DNA of 64,000 nt from Microbacterium sp. Leaf151. Lineage in GTDB: Bacteria > Actinomycetota > Actinomycetes > Actinomycetales > Microbacteriaceae. Below the pieces are notes generated by a model. It made no database searches. It was not told the DNA's origin and saw nothing but the letters and a program-made list of their open reading frames with translations. Every line of letters begins with the position of its first letter. Position 1 is the stretch's first letter. The translations under genes and the position numbers were made by a program. Positions 38,098 to 46,810 of this stretch are shown here, piece after piece. The stretch is taken from NCBI RefSeq assembly GCF_001424225.1, contig NZ_LMOR01000001.1, positions 253,427 to 317,426 of the forward strand. Direction: 5' to 3'.

Positions 38098-38454
38098 ATG
38101 GACTTCTCCCTGGATGCCACGTCGCCCGCGCCGCCGTACGAGCAGGTGCGGGCGCAGGTCATCGCCGCCATCGACGACGGGTCGCTCGTCGCGGGCACGC
38201 GCCTGCCGCCCGTCCGGGCGCTGGCCGCCGACCTGAACCTCGCCGCGAACACCGTCGCCCGCGCGTACCGGGAGCTCGAGGAGGCCGGGTACGTCGAGAC
38301 CCGCGGGCGAGCCGGAACGATCGTTCGCGGCGGCGATGCGGCCTCGTCGCGCGCGGCGCAGGCGGCTCGGGCGTACGCCGACACGGTCCGACGTCTGGGG
38401 ATCGACCCGGATGACGCGGTCGCGCTGGTGCGGGCGGCGCTGGGCGAGCGCTGA
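38098..38454 (+). CDS. Short GntR-family regulator (YtrA-type)
   Basis: 118 residues from ATG 38098, three nt after the carboxypeptidase stop. PPYEQVRAQVIAAIDDGSLVAGTRLPPVRALAADL then NTVARAYRELEEAGYVETRGRAGT is the YtrA winged helix (in two parts, about residues 12-75); the remaining 35 residues form the small helical dimerisation tail. YtrA relatives usually sit beside ABC transporters, which is not the case here. Its 3' end is duplicated just downstream. Confidence 0.9.
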   Translation: MDFSLDATSPAPPYEQVRAQVIAAIDDGSLVAGTRLPPVRALAADLNLAANTVARAYRELEEAGYVETRGRAGTIVRGGDAASSRAAQAARAYADTVRRLGIDPDDAVALVRAALGER

Positions 38455-38550
38455 CGCGAGCCGTCCCGATGGACTGTGCTGTGGTGCGGGGTGGCGCTGG
38501 GCGAGCGCCGGCGCGAGCCGTCCCGATGGACGGTGCTGTGGTGCGGGGTG
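38437..38550. repeat. 57-bp tandem duplication covering the GntR stop codon
   Basis: Unit 1 (38437-38493) includes the last codons and stop of the GntR gene; unit 2 (38494-38550) repeats it with about four differences (e.g. GAGCGCTGA becomes GAGCGCCGG). Both begin GCGCTGGGCGAGCGC and contain CGTCCCGATGGAC. Confidence 0.88.
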
Positions 38551-38589
38551 GGGTGGGTGAGTGTGTCGACCGCGCCGGGAGGTGGCGGG

Positions 38590-38710
38590 GCGTGTATGAA
38601 CCACCGGGATCCGCGTCACCGACCCGCGCGCGCCGCGATGTGGCTGAGCGTGTAGAAGCCACCGGTATCTGCGTCGTGGTTGCGCGTGTCGAAGCCATCG
38701 GAACATCGTG
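38590..38710. repeat. Degenerate direct repeats upstream of the HNH gene
   Basis: Three copies of GCGTGT-A/C-GAAGCCACCGGTAT-like sequence start at 38590, 38648 and 38684. They fill part of the 425-bp gap (38455-38879), together with a TTCGACGGGCTCAG element near 38716. No gene is supported in the gap. Confidence 0.55.
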
Positions 38711-38879
38711 TGGTCCCACTTCGACGGGCTCAGTGACCTCGGTGAGGGGCGACGATGCCCCCCGGGGCCGGCTCCGCCGACGCTCCGCCCCTCCTCCCCA
38801 CCCGGCGAAGGAGCGCATCTCTCCCCGAACGCCCCTGGTCGCCCGGTCCGATGTCGGAGGTCGTCGCTAGCATGCACAC

Positions 38880-40241
38880 ATGCACTCCGACACCGTCTCC
38901 GCACCCCCGCCTGACCCTCCCCCACCAGACCCATCCCGCCCGGCGCGACCCCTCACCGTCGTCCTCGACGACGTCCTGCGCACGGGCGCTGCCCTCGCCG
39001 CCGCCGAGGTCGCCCGCACCCGCGCGCTGGCGGAAGCCGGGCACCTCGCCCTCGACGTGATGGCCGACCAACGCGCCACCGCCCGCGCCGCCGAACTGGC
39101 GTTACGAGAGGTCGCATCCGAACTCGCCGCCGCCGAGAACCTGTCCGACCGCACCGTGCAGACCCAGATCGGGCGGGCGATGACCCTCGTCGACGACTAC
39201 CCGCACACCCTCGCCGCATGGGAGGCGGGCGCGATCACCCGCACACACGTGCAGGTCATCATCGACGTCGGCTGCCCCCTCCCCGTCGACGCCCGCGCCG
39301 AGTACGACCTGCTCGCCGTGGCCACCGCCGACGGCCTCAGCCCCGGCCGGTTGCGCTCCCGCCTGGCGATGCTCGCCGAACGCCTCCACCCCACCACGAT
39401 CACCGAACGCCACCACCGCGGCCGCGACACCCGCAGCGTACGCATCGTCACCGGGCAAGACGGCATGTCCGACCTGATCGCCACCCTCCCCACCGTCCTC
39501 GCCGTCGGCATCTCCGACCGCCTCACCCAACAAGCCCGCACCATCGTCGACGCCCGCGGCAACACCAATGAAACCCTCACCGATGAGCGCACCACCGCGC
39601 AGCTCCGCGCCGACATCCTCACCGACCTGCTGCTCACCGCCGCACCCGAAGCCGACCCCACCCGCACCGACGACGGCCCCGGCACCCTCGGCACCATCCG
39701 TGCCCGCATCCAGGTCATCGTCCCCGCCCTGACCCTGCTCACCCCCGACCGAGAGAACCTCGACCCCGCCGAGCTCGTCGGCCACGGCCCCCTCGACGCC
39801 GACACCGCCCGCACCCTCGCCGACACCACCACCCTCCCCTGGGACCGCGTCATCACCCACCCCATCACCGGGGCCGTGCTGCACACCGACACCTACCACC
39901 GCACCACCGCCATCGACCGCCACCTCCGCGCCCGCGACCGACACTGCCGCTGGCCCGGCTGCACCGTCCCCGCCACCCGCAGCGAAGTCGACCACACCCA
40001 CGACCACGCCCTCGGCGGCGAAACCACCATCACCAACCTCGCCCACCTCTGCCAACGCCACCACACCCAGAAACAGTTCACCCGCTGGACCGTGAAACAA
40101 CTCCCCGGGGGAGTCCTCGAATGGACCAGCCCCACCGGCCGCACCTACACCGACGAACCCCTCCCCTACTCCCCCGCCGTCCGCTTCCTCCCCGACGACC
40201 CACCCCCACCCGACCCAGAAGAAGGCTCCCCGCCGTTCTGA
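38880..40241 (+). CDS. DUF222/HNH endonuclease domain protein
   Basis: 453 residues from ATG 38880. N-terminal DUF222 helical region (ALAEAGHLALDVMADQRATARAAELALREVASELA, in parts across residues 45-85) and C-terminal HNH: DRHCRWPGCTVPATRSEVDH then THDHALGGETTITNLAHLC and QRHHTQK. The cysteine pairs for zinc (CRWPGC and LCQRHH) are present. This 13E12-like family is multicopy in many actinobacteria; function is debated. The third codon positions are unusually C-rich (runs of ACC, CCC, CTC) compared with neighbours, hinting at separate ancestry. Confidence 0.92.
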   Translation: MHSDTVSAPPPDPPPPDPSRPARPLTVVLDDVLRTGAALAAAEVARTRALAEAGHLALDVMADQRATARAAELALREVASELAAAENLSDRTVQTQIGRAMTLVDDYPHTLAAWEAGAITRTHVQVIIDVGCPLPVDARAEYDLLAVATADGLSPGRLRSRLAMLAERLHPTTITERHHRGRDTRSVRIVTGQDGMSDLIATLPTVLAVGISDRLTQQARTIVDARGNTNETLTDERTTAQLRADILTDLLLTAAPEADPTRTDDGPGTLGTIRARIQVIVPALTLLTPDRENLDPAELVGHGPLDADTARTLADTTTLPWDRVITHPITGAVLHTDTYHRTTAIDRHLRARDRHCRWPGCTVPATRSEVDHTHDHALGGETTITNLAHLCQRHHTQKQFTRWTVKQLPGGVLEWTSPTGRTYTDEPLPYSPAVRFLPDDPPPPDPEEGSPPF

Positions 40242-40352
40242 CTCCCTTCCCCCACGTTCCCTCACCGGACTCGCGCGCGCCACAACACACGCACACTCCG
40301 CGTCGCCGACTCGCATACCGGTTGTCCACGCCCGGGTCGTCACGGTGAGCAC

Positions 40353-40766
40353 ATGGCATCTCCGCGTATGACCATGGACCCCGCCGAGATCGACTTCGAC
40401 CTCGTGCACCGATGGCTGTCGGAGGACGCGTTCTGGGCGATCGGGCGGAGCCGCGAGACCGTCGATCAGGCTGCCCGCGCGTCGCTCAACTTCGGGGCGG
40501 TGGATGCCGACGGAACGCTCCTCGGATACGCCCGTGTCGTCACCGACCACGCGACATTCGCGTGGGTATGCGACGTGTACGTCATCCCCACCGCACGCGG
40601 CCGCGGGATCGGACTGCTTCTCAGCGAATCCGTCGTCGCCGTCCTGCGTCCTCTGAACCTCAAACGAGTGCTTCTGTCCACCGTCGACACGCACGGCCTG
40701 TACGAGAAGGTCGGATTCGAGAGCTTCCCGAACCCGGAGGGACTCATGCACCTCAGCCGCCCCTAG
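40353..40766 (+). CDS. GNAT-family N-acetyltransferase
   Basis: 137 residues from ATG 40353; ATGs at 40368 and 40374 are alternatives. DVYVIPTARGRGIGLLLSESVVA is the acetyl-CoA motif; LLSTVDTHGLYEKVGFESFPNPEGLMHL is the usual C-terminal strand and Tyr-containing helix. The overall pattern (FDLVHRWLSEDAFWAIGRSRE) matches a common stand-alone GNAT subgroup. Acceptor unknown. 26 nt before the next SDR gene. Confidence 0.9.
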   Translation: MASPRMTMDPAEIDFDLVHRWLSEDAFWAIGRSRETVDQAARASLNFGAVDADGTLLGYARVVTDHATFAWVCDVYVIPTARGRGIGLLLSESVVAVLRPLNLKRVLLSTVDTHGLYEKVGFESFPNPEGLMHLSRP

Positions 40767-40792
40767 CGTGCACTCACCCGTACCCTCGTTGC

Positions 40793-41458
40793 ATGCCTCT
40801 CGCCCTCGTCACCGGAGCCGCACGCGCGAACAGCATCGCGGCGGGAATCATCCCCCGCCTCGAGTCCGACGGCTGGAACGTCGTGACCAGCGAGCTCGAC
40901 TCCGGCGACTACCCGTGCGACCTCGTGAGCCCCACGGCACCGACGGAGCTCGTCGAACGCGTTTCGCGGGAGCATGGGCCGATCCACGCCCTCGTGCTGA
41001 GCCATGCGCACGGCGTCGAATCCGGCATCCTCGACACCACCGCCGAGAGCTTCGACCGTCACGTCGCGGTCAACGCCCGCGCGACGCTGCTGATGATCGC
41101 CGCCTTCGCCCGACAGGTCGACGAGACGGGCGGCGCGATCGTCGCCTTCACGAGCGACCACACCACCGGCAACCTCCCTTATGGCGCATCGAAAGGTGCC
41201 CTCGACCGCATCGTCATCTCGGCCGCACGCGAGCTCGGCCCCCGAGGCATCTCCGCCAACGTCGTCAACCCCGGACCGATCGATACCGGATGGATGGATG
41301 CCGAGACCCGCGACGCCCTCGCCGGACACCACCCCCTCGGTCGATTCGGCACACCCCGTGACATCGCCGGCATCACCGCATTCCTCCTGTCGGACGAGGG
41401 CCGCTGGATCAGCGGACAGCTCCTCCACACCGACGGCGGGTTCTCGGCGCGGTTCTGA
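40793..41458 (+). CDS. SDR-family oxidoreductase
   Basis: 221 residues from ATG 40793. [15 protein letters not shown] replaces the classical TGxxxGxG with GAARANSIA, as in enoyl-reductase-like and atypical SDRs. [23 protein letters not shown] supplies Ser and the YxxxK pair; [13 protein letters not shown] and [13 protein letters not shown] close the fold as in FabG-like enzymes. Short for the class (about 250). Substrate not evident. Confidence 0.87.
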   Translation: MPLALVTGAARANSIAAGIIPRLESDGWNVVTSELDSGDYPCDLVSPTAPTELVERVSREHGPIHALVLSHAHGVESGILDTTAESFDRHVAVNARATLLMIAAFARQVDETGGAIVAFTSDHTTGNLPYGASKGALDRIVISAARELGPRGISANVVNPGPIDTGWMDAETRDALAGHHPLGRFGTPRDIAGITAFLLSDEGRWISGQLLHTDGGFSARF

Positions 41459-41667
41459 CGCACGACAGGACCGCGCGGGACCCGGCAGTGCAACGCGACG
41501 CCGGAGATCCGTCGCCCGCATAGCGCGCCTCTGCGCCCAACGGAGGGCCGCGACCGACTCTCCTGCCTTGTGTCACGTGCTGCGACGCCCGCGCCCGCTC
41601 TCGCCCCCCGTCGGCGCTGCGCATCCCCGCGCCACCAGTCACAGCGCGCGCCGCCCACTCCCACGCC

Positions 41668-41757
41668 GCCCGTCCCCGCGCCACCCGTCCCCGCGCCACC
41701 CGTCCCCGCGCCACCCGTCCCCGCGCCACCCGTCCCCGCGCCACCCGTCCCCGCGCC
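41668..41757. repeat. 15-bp tandem array, six units
   Basis: CCCGTCCCCGCGCCA repeated six times without interruption, only the last base of the last unit differing. It is in the 424-bp gap between the SDR stop and thiM, 45 bp before the TPP riboswitch; the rest of the gap (41459-41667) has one arm of a family C-like repeat near 41560 and no gene. No spacers, so not CRISPR. Confidence 0.92.
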
Positions 41758-41802
41758 GCACGCGCCGCGACGCCCTCGCCGGTCGTGCTAGCGTCGCCGG
41801 CA

Positions 41803-41875
41803 GTGACACGGGGTGCCCGCAAGGGGCTGAGAACACACCCGTTGAACCTGATCTAGCTCGTACTAGCGAAGGGAT
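41803..41875 (+). ncRNA. TPP riboswitch before thiMED
   Basis: Conserved parts: GGGGTGCCCGCAAGGGGCTGAG (sensing arm, 41810-41831, shown here by its ends GGGGTGC and GGGCTGAGA), then ACCTGATCTAGCTCGTACTA (41846-41865) and GCGAAGGGA, closing with the GTGACACGGG start. The AAGGGA at the 3' end is also the ribosome site of thiM, so TPP binding should hide it. Confidence 0.92.
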
Positions 41876-41882
41876 GTCGCGA

Positions 41883-42704
41883 ATGGTCGTTCGCACGTCG
41901 TCGTCTCCGTCCACCTCCACACCCGCGTGGGAAGCCGACCCCGCCGGGGCGCTCGCCCGCCTGCGCGAGGCGGCACCGCTCACGCAGTGCATCACCAACG
42001 CGGTGGTGACGAACTTCACCGCCAACGCCCTCCTCGCGCTCGGCGCCGCCCCCGCGATGTGCGACATCCCGGGCGAAGCGGGCCTGTTCGCGGGGATCGC
42101 CGGCGGCGTGCTCGTCAACCTCGGCACCCCCACCGCCGAACAGCGCGACGCGGCCCGCGAAGCCGTCACCGCCCCGACGCCCTGGGTGCTCGACCCGGTC
42201 GCCGTCGGCGCCCTCCCCGTCCGCACGGCCCTGGCCCACGAACTCCTCGCGGCACGCCCGGCGATCATCCGCGGCAACGCGTCGGAGATCCTCGCCCTGG
42301 CCGGAGTCGGCGCGGGCGGACGCGGCGTCGACGCGACCGACGCGGCCGAAGACGCCCTCGACGCGGCCCGCGCGCTCGCCGAACGCACCGGCGGAACGGT
42401 CGCCGTCTCGGGCGAGGTGGACGTGATCGTGGATGCCGAGCGCACGGCCCGTGTGCCCGGCGGAAGCGCGTTGCTGACCAAGGTCACCGGCGGCGGCTGC
42501 GCCCTCGGCGCGGCGATGGCGGCTTTCGCGGCCGTGGCCGAGCCGTTCGAGGCGGCGATCGCGGCGTCCGCCGTGTGGGCCGTGGCGTCGGAGCGAGCGG
42601 CATCCGGATCCCGAGGACCGGGATCGTTCGCCGTCGCCTTCCTCGACGAACTCGCCGCGGTGCGACCGGAAGACCTCACGGGCCGGGCGGAGTTCGCACG
42701 ATGA
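41883..42704 (+). CDS. thiM: Hydroxyethylthiazole kinase
   Basis: 273 residues from ATG 41883 ([20 protein letters not shown]); this start leaves 8 nt after AAGGGA, better than ATG 41874. Salvages the thiazole moiety by ATP-dependent phosphorylation. Motifs: [27 protein letters not shown] at residues about 33-60, [12 protein letters not shown], and [15 protein letters not shown] with the catalytic Cys/Asp region near 200. TPP riboswitch in the leader; overlaps thiE by 4 nt. Confidence 0.95.
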   Translation: MVVRTSSSPSTSTPAWEADPAGALARLREAAPLTQCITNAVVTNFTANALLALGAAPAMCDIPGEAGLFAGIAGGVLVNLGTPTAEQRDAAREAVTAPTPWVLDPVAVGALPVRTALAHELLAARPAIIRGNASEILALAGVGAGGRGVDATDAAEDALDAARALAERTGGTVAVSGEVDVIVDAERTARVPGGSALLTKVTGGGCALGAAMAAFAAVAEPFEAAIAASAVWAVASERAASGSRGPGSFAVAFLDELAAVRPEDLTGRAEFAR

Positions 42705-43345
42705 CCGACCTCTCGCTCCACCTCGTCACCGACCATCGCGTCCCCTTCGACCGCCTGCGCGACATCGTCGATCAGGCCGTGGCCGCGGGCGTCACCGTCG
42801 TGCAGCTACGCGACAAGGTCGCCGGCGGCGCCGAACTCTTCGCCCGCACCCTCGACCTCGCCGACGTCGTCGCGGGGCGGTGCGCCTTCCTCGTCGACGA
42901 CCGCCTCGACGTCGTCCTCGCCGCACGTGACCGCGGCGCCCGGGTCGACGGCATCCATCTCGGTCAGAGCGACCTCCCCGTCGATGCCGCGCGCGCCCTG
43001 CTCGGCACCGACGCCCTCGTGGGCTGGACGGCGAACACCCCGGCCCACTTCGCCGCGGCCGCCGCCCTGCCGGAAGGCACCATCGACTACCTCGGTGTCG
43101 GCGTCATCCGCGCCACGGCGACGAAGCCCGACCATCCGCAGCCCCTGGGTATCCGCGGGTTCGGCGAACTCGCGGCATCCGCCGACCTGCCGTGCGTGGC
43201 GATCGGCGGGATCGACGTCGACGACGTCGCCGCCCTCCGCGCGGAGGGAGCGGCGGGCGTCGCCGTCGTCTCGGCGGTGTGCGCGGCCGATGACCCGGGC
43301 GCGGTGGTGCGCGCCCTGCGTGCGGCGTGGGGAGCCGTCGCGTGA
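42701..43345 (+). CDS. thiE: Thiamine-phosphate synthase
   Basis: 214 residues from ATG 42701. Joins HMP-PP and thiazole phosphate to thiamine phosphate. TIM-barrel motifs: [15 protein letters not shown] (substrate Gln/Arg/Lys), [38 protein letters not shown] and [10 protein letters not shown]. Full length. Overlaps both neighbours, so thiM, thiE and thiD/tenA share one riboswitch. Confidence 0.96.
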   Translation: MTDLSLHLVTDHRVPFDRLRDIVDQAVAAGVTVVQLRDKVAGGAELFARTLDLADVVAGRCAFLVDDRLDVVLAARDRGARVDGIHLGQSDLPVDAARALLGTDALVGWTANTPAHFAAAAALPEGTIDYLGVGVIRATATKPDHPQPLGIRGFGELAASADLPCVAIGGIDVDDVAALRAEGAAGVAVVSAVCAADDPGAVVRALRAAWGAVA

Positions 43346-44889
43346 ACGCCGCATCCGTCGACACCGCATCCGCCGCACCGCGGCCCGGGTCGCCCGACGC
43401 GACGCGCGCGACACCCCGCGTGCTCAGCATCGCCGGCACCGACCCCACCGGCGGCGCGGGAATCCAGGCCGACCTCAAGTCGATCGCGGCCTTCGGCGGC
43501 TACGGCATGGCCGCGGTGACGGCGCTCGTCGCGCAGAACACCCTCGGCGTCCGCGAGGTGCACGTGCCGCCGACGGCGTTCCTCGACGCGCAGTTGCGCG
43601 CGGTCAGCGACGACGTCGACATCGACGCGGTGAAGATCGGCATGCTCGGCTCGGCCGAGGTCGTCGCCACCGTCGACGCGTGGCTGGTCGATGTGCTGGC
43701 CGACGTGCGCCCCCCGATCGTCGTGCTCGATCCCGTAATGGTCGCGACCAGCGGCGACCGCCTGCTCGACGCCGACGCCGAAGAGGCGGTCAGAGCACTG
43801 TGCCGCCGCGCCGACCTCGTCACGCCGAACCTGCCCGAGCTCGCCGTCCTGGTCGGCGCACCCGTCGCCACGAGCTGGGACGAAGCCGTCTCTCAGGCGC
43901 AGACCCTCGCCGGGCGAGCCGACACCGCGGTCCTGCTGAAGGGCGGACACCTCGACGGCGCACAGAGTCCGGATGCCATCATCGCCGGCGCCGACGTCCA
44001 CCCGGTGCCCGGGCGCCGGGTGGCCACGCGTCACACCCACGGCACCGGCTGCTCACTGTCGTCGGCGATGGCGACCCTCGCGGCGCACGGCTTGTCGTGG
44101 CCCGAGGCTCTGACGCGCGCGAAGCACTGGCTCACCGGCGCCCTCGAGCACGCCGATGCCCTGCGGGTCGGACGCGGCAACGGTCCCATCGACCACCTGC
44201 ACGAGCTGCGCCCGCACGTCGAGCTCGGCCCGCGGGTACCGCACGCCGCGCGGAACGCGGCTGCATCCTGGAGCACCGAGCGATGGGATGCCCTGGCCCC
44301 GGTGAGAGCCGACGTCGACGCCTGCGCCTTCGTGCGGGGGTTGGCATCCGGCGACCTGGATCGCGACGCCTTCGGCTGGTATCTCGGCCAAGACCTGCTG
44401 TATCTCCGCGAGTACGCGCGGGTGCTCGCGCGTGCCGCGGCACTGGCACCGACGGTCGACGAGCAGCGGTTCTGGGCCGAGGCCTCCGTCTCCTGCCTCG
44501 AGGAGGAGGCGGCGCTCCACCAGACGCACGTCGACCCGGCGGGGCTCGAGCCCGCGGCATCCACCCTCGACTACACCGACCACCTGCACGCGGCGTCGAC
44601 CGTGGGCTCCTATGCGGTCCTGGTCGCCGCGATCCTGCCCTGCTTCGTGCTGTACACCGACATCGGCGCCCGCTGGCGGGGGACCTTCGCCGCCGACCAT
44701 CCCTACGCCGACTGGCTCACCGCCTACGGCGACGAGGCGTTCGCTGCGTCGTCGGCTCGGGCGGCGGCGATCGTGGATGACGCGGCCCGAACGGCATCCG
44801 CGTCCGAACGCTCGGCGATGGCCGCGGCCTACGACCGCTCCATGCGCCTCGAGCTGGCGTTCTTCGAGGCGCCGCTGAAGCGCCTGTGA
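43342..44889 (+). CDS. thiD: HMP/HMP-P kinase fused to thiaminase II (ThiD-TenA)
   Basis: 515 residues from GTG 43342. ThiD half (about 25-285): SIAGTDPTGGAGIQADLKS, VLDPVMVATSG, LLKGGHLDG and THGTGCSLSSA with the catalytic GTGC. TenA half (about 300-515): YLGQDLLYLREYARVLARAA, a conserved Cys434 in AAILPCFVLYTDIG (nucleophile position of TenA), and a final ELAFFEAPL. TenA hydrolyses degraded aminomethylpyrimidine to HMP, which ThiD then phosphorylates twice, so the fusion channels salvaged pyrimidine. An Ala-rich linker joins the halves. Confidence 0.94.
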   Translation: MNAASVDTASAAPRPGSPDATRATPRVLSIAGTDPTGGAGIQADLKSIAAFGGYGMAAVTALVAQNTLGVREVHVPPTAFLDAQLRAVSDDVDIDAVKIGMLGSAEVVATVDAWLVDVLADVRPPIVVLDPVMVATSGDRLLDADAEEAVRALCRRADLVTPNLPELAVLVGAPVATSWDEAVSQAQTLAGRADTAVLLKGGHLDGAQSPDAIIAGADVHPVPGRRVATRHTHGTGCSLSSAMATLAAHGLSWPEALTRAKHWLTGALEHADALRVGRGNGPIDHLHELRPHVELGPRVPHAARNAAASWSTERWDALAPVRADVDACAFVRGLASGDLDRDAFGWYLGQDLLYLREYARVLARAAALAPTVDEQRFWAEASVSCLEEEAALHQTHVDPAGLEPAASTLDYTDHLHAASTVGSYAVLVAAILPCFVLYTDIGARWRGTFAADHPYADWLTAYGDEAFAASSARAAAIVDDAARTASASERSAMAAAYDRSMRLELAFFEAPLKRL

Positions 44890-44895
44890 ACCGGA

Positions 44896-44935
44896 CGGAG
44901 GTGTCGCCGCCGCGAGCGGCGAGGCGACACCTCCG
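44896..44935 (+). terminator. Terminator hairpin after thiMED
   Basis: CGGAGGTGTCGCC (44896-44908) pairs with GGCGACACCTCCG (44923-44935), with an inner GCCGC-GA-GCGGC extension. 7 nt after the stop; also downstream of the convergent DUF5302 gene, so it can serve both strands. No long T-run. Confidence 0.75.
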
Positions 44936-44974
44936 TGCGATCCGATGACCGACCCCGGTGAGAGGGCCGCTGCG

Positions 44975-45157
44975 TCAGCCGCTCTTGCGGCGGAACTCGC
45001 GCTTGGTGACCGCTCCGTGCGTGCCCTGCACGGCGGAGTGGCCGTCGAGGTGCGCCTGACCCGAACGCTGGTGCCCGTTCTTCTTCTCGAGCGCTTCCTT
45101 GAACTTGCGTTTCATGTCGTCGGACGCCGAAGCGTCCGAGGTCTCGTCGGTACTCAT
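44975..45157 (-). CDS. DUF5302 small protein
   Basis: 60 residues from ATG 45157 with GGTGGAG upstream. Asp/Ser-rich N-terminus, then MKRKFKEALEKKNGHQ (a basic helix), a Gly/His linker, and the conserved C-terminal KREFRRKSG. This matches the DUF5302 pattern of small charged actinobacterial proteins. Function unknown. Confidence 0.85.
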   Translation of the reverse strand: MSTDETSDASASDDMKRKFKEALEKKNGHQRSGQAHLDGHSAVQGTHGAVTKREFRRKSG

Positions 45158-45219
45158 GGCTCCACCCTAGACATGACCGCGCGAGAGCGGACCATCGAAA
45201 CAGGACCGTGGGGGTCGTC

Positions 45220-46155
45220 CTAGACGTGGCGCACGCGCTGCTGCAACCGCGTGCGGATGTCGAACAGCTCGGTCCCGCCGACCTCGCGCGCACCCGGGAT
45301 GCCACGACGCAGCAGCGTGGTCAACGCGCTGCGCGTGACCAGGGCGACCGGTGTACCGCGCATCTTGCCGAGCTCGGTGACGGCCTCGAGCACGTCGTCG
45401 TCAGAGAGCACGACCATCGCACCGCTGAAGCGCACGCCCGCGGACCGCGCGATGACGCGGGCACGCGACACCAACTCGGTCACGGGCGCACCGATGACGT
45501 TCGGGCCGCTGATCTCGCCGCGGCGCACGCCGACCGGGCCGCCGAAGTCCTCGCTGAGCAGGGCGTAGAGTCCGCTCGGTCCGAGCACGAGGTGGTCGAG
45601 CTTCTGCTCGGGATCGCGTCCGTCACGGTCGGCGAACACGTCGTGCCAGACCGTGTAGCCCATGCCCAGCTCCGACACGAGCCGCGCCGTCTCCTCCTCG
45701 GCGAGCGCGTCGGCGAGGATGTGCCGGATCTCGGGCGGAGCCGAGCGCACGAGCGCGGGGTCGTAGGGGTCGGCGATGTCGACGCCGCGACCGACCCACT
45801 CGCGGATCAGGCCGAGGTAGCGCTCGCGACGCCAGCCGCCGGGCTGTCCGTACGACCGGGCGCGTGGTCGCGTGTCGGTCGGACGGGAGGGAGCGGATGC
45901 CGTGGATCCGCCGCCCCATTCACCCGCGGTGGACCCGCGGCCGCGATCGTAGACGCTGCGGGCCTCGGGCGTCCCGACGAGCTCCCATGCGCGCTGCACC
46001 TGCACGAACAGTGCGGCGTCGCCGCCGGTGTCGGGGTGCGTCTCGCGCAACCGTACGCGGTAGGCGCGGCGCAGACCCTCGTCATCGACGTCGGCCGCGA
46101 CGCGGAGCACCTCGTATGCCGAGGACGACATGGGGCTGTCGAACACGTGCGTCAT
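45220..46155 (-). CDS. J-domain protein with C-terminal NERD-like domain
   Basis: 311 residues from ATG 46155; MSSSAYEVL at 46131 is an alternative. N-terminal J domain: SAYEVLRVAADVDDEGLRRAYR then ETHPDTGG with the HPD motif at about residue 40, and AWELVGTPEARSVYDRG. After a Gly/Ser/Pro linker, residues about 150-240 (LGMGYTVWHDVF, KLDHLVLGPSGLYALL) resemble a NERD nuclease-related domain, but the catalytic lysine region is not obvious. No DnaK or GrpE gene is nearby. Role unknown; possibly targets Hsp70 to a nucleic-acid-associated client. Confidence 0.8.
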   Translation of the reverse strand: MTHVFDSPMSSSAYEVLRVAADVDDEGLRRAYRVRLRETHPDTGGDAALFVQVQRAWELVGTPEARSVYDRGRGSTAGEWGGGSTASAPSRPTDTRPRARSYGQPGGWRRERYLGLIREWVGRGVDIADPYDPALVRSAPPEIRHILADALAEEETARLVSELGMGYTVWHDVFADRDGRDPEQKLDHLVLGPSGLYALLSEDFGGPVGVRRGEISGPNVIGAPVTELVSRARVIARSAGVRFSGAMVVLSDDDVLEAVTELGKMRGTPVALVTRSALTTLLRRGIPGAREVGGTELFDIRTRLQQRVRHV

Positions 46156-46231
46156 CCGTTCTGCCGCCCGGGTGCGCGGCGCCTCTCAGGCTAACCCGCC
46201 GCGGCCGTGCACGGCCCGTGGCGACGGCGTC

Positions 46232-46810
46232 TCACACCGCTTCCGCGGCATCCGCCCCTCGACGACGATCCCGGCGCCGCCGTAGGGGGCGACGCGGCCT
46301 CCGCGCATAGGCCGCGGCGTCGCGGCTCGACAGGGCCAGCAGCACGAGGATGTCCAGGCTCAGCGTGATCAGGGTCGTCCGCACGGTGATCACCTGCCCG
46401 AACTCCCACCACCCCACGAAACTGGCGCTGATCGACGCCACCGATATGACCATCACCAGCACCCGCGCGAGATTGCCCCCGAAGAAGATCCGGATGCCGA
46501 AGACCACCTGCACCGCGCAGACGACGGCGACCACGCCGAGGAAAACCGCGGTGTCCACACCCAGGTCGGACACGCTCAGATCGAGAGGCTCGTCGGCGTT
46601 CCCGCTCGCCGCGCCCGCGATCTCGCGCAACCATGGGGGGAGGGAGAACGCCACCCCGGCCGCCCACAACGCCCCCGCCGCCGCGCGCAGCAGCACGAGG
46701 ACGCTGCCGGTGACGATGGAGGCCGGCCGACGCATCGCCGGATCGGCCGTGGTCGGGTCGACCGGCGGCTCGAACGCCACGCGCTTCTCGGGAAGCCGCT
46801 CCGCACTCAC
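46232..46810 (-). CDS. Small membrane protein of unknown function
   Basis: 192 residues from GTG 46810, overlapping the LssY_C gene stop (GTGA). Four predicted helices: VTGSVLVLLRAAAGALWAAG, TAVFLGVVAVVCAVQVVFGI, VLVMVISVASISASFVGWW and TTLITLSLDILVLLALSS, with a basic C-terminal tail (RRPRRPLRRRRD). Not assigned to a family by eye. It is co-transcribed with the LssY_C protein and may be its membrane partner. Confidence 0.75.
   Translation of the reverse strand: MSAERLPEKRVAFEPPVDPTTADPAMRRPASIVTGSVLVLLRAAAGALWAAGVAFSLPPWLREIAGAASGNADEPLDLSVSDLGVDTAVFLGVVAVVCAVQVVFGIRIFFGGNLARVLVMVISVASISASFVGWWEFGQVITVRTTLITLSLDILVLLALSSRDAAAYARRPRRPLRRRRDRRRGADAAEAV

Noticed and set aside
41668..41757. Possible CRISPR or coding repeat
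   Set aside because: Uninterrupted 15-mers without spacers; the minus-strand translation is a low-complexity RGRVA repeat with no ribosome site.
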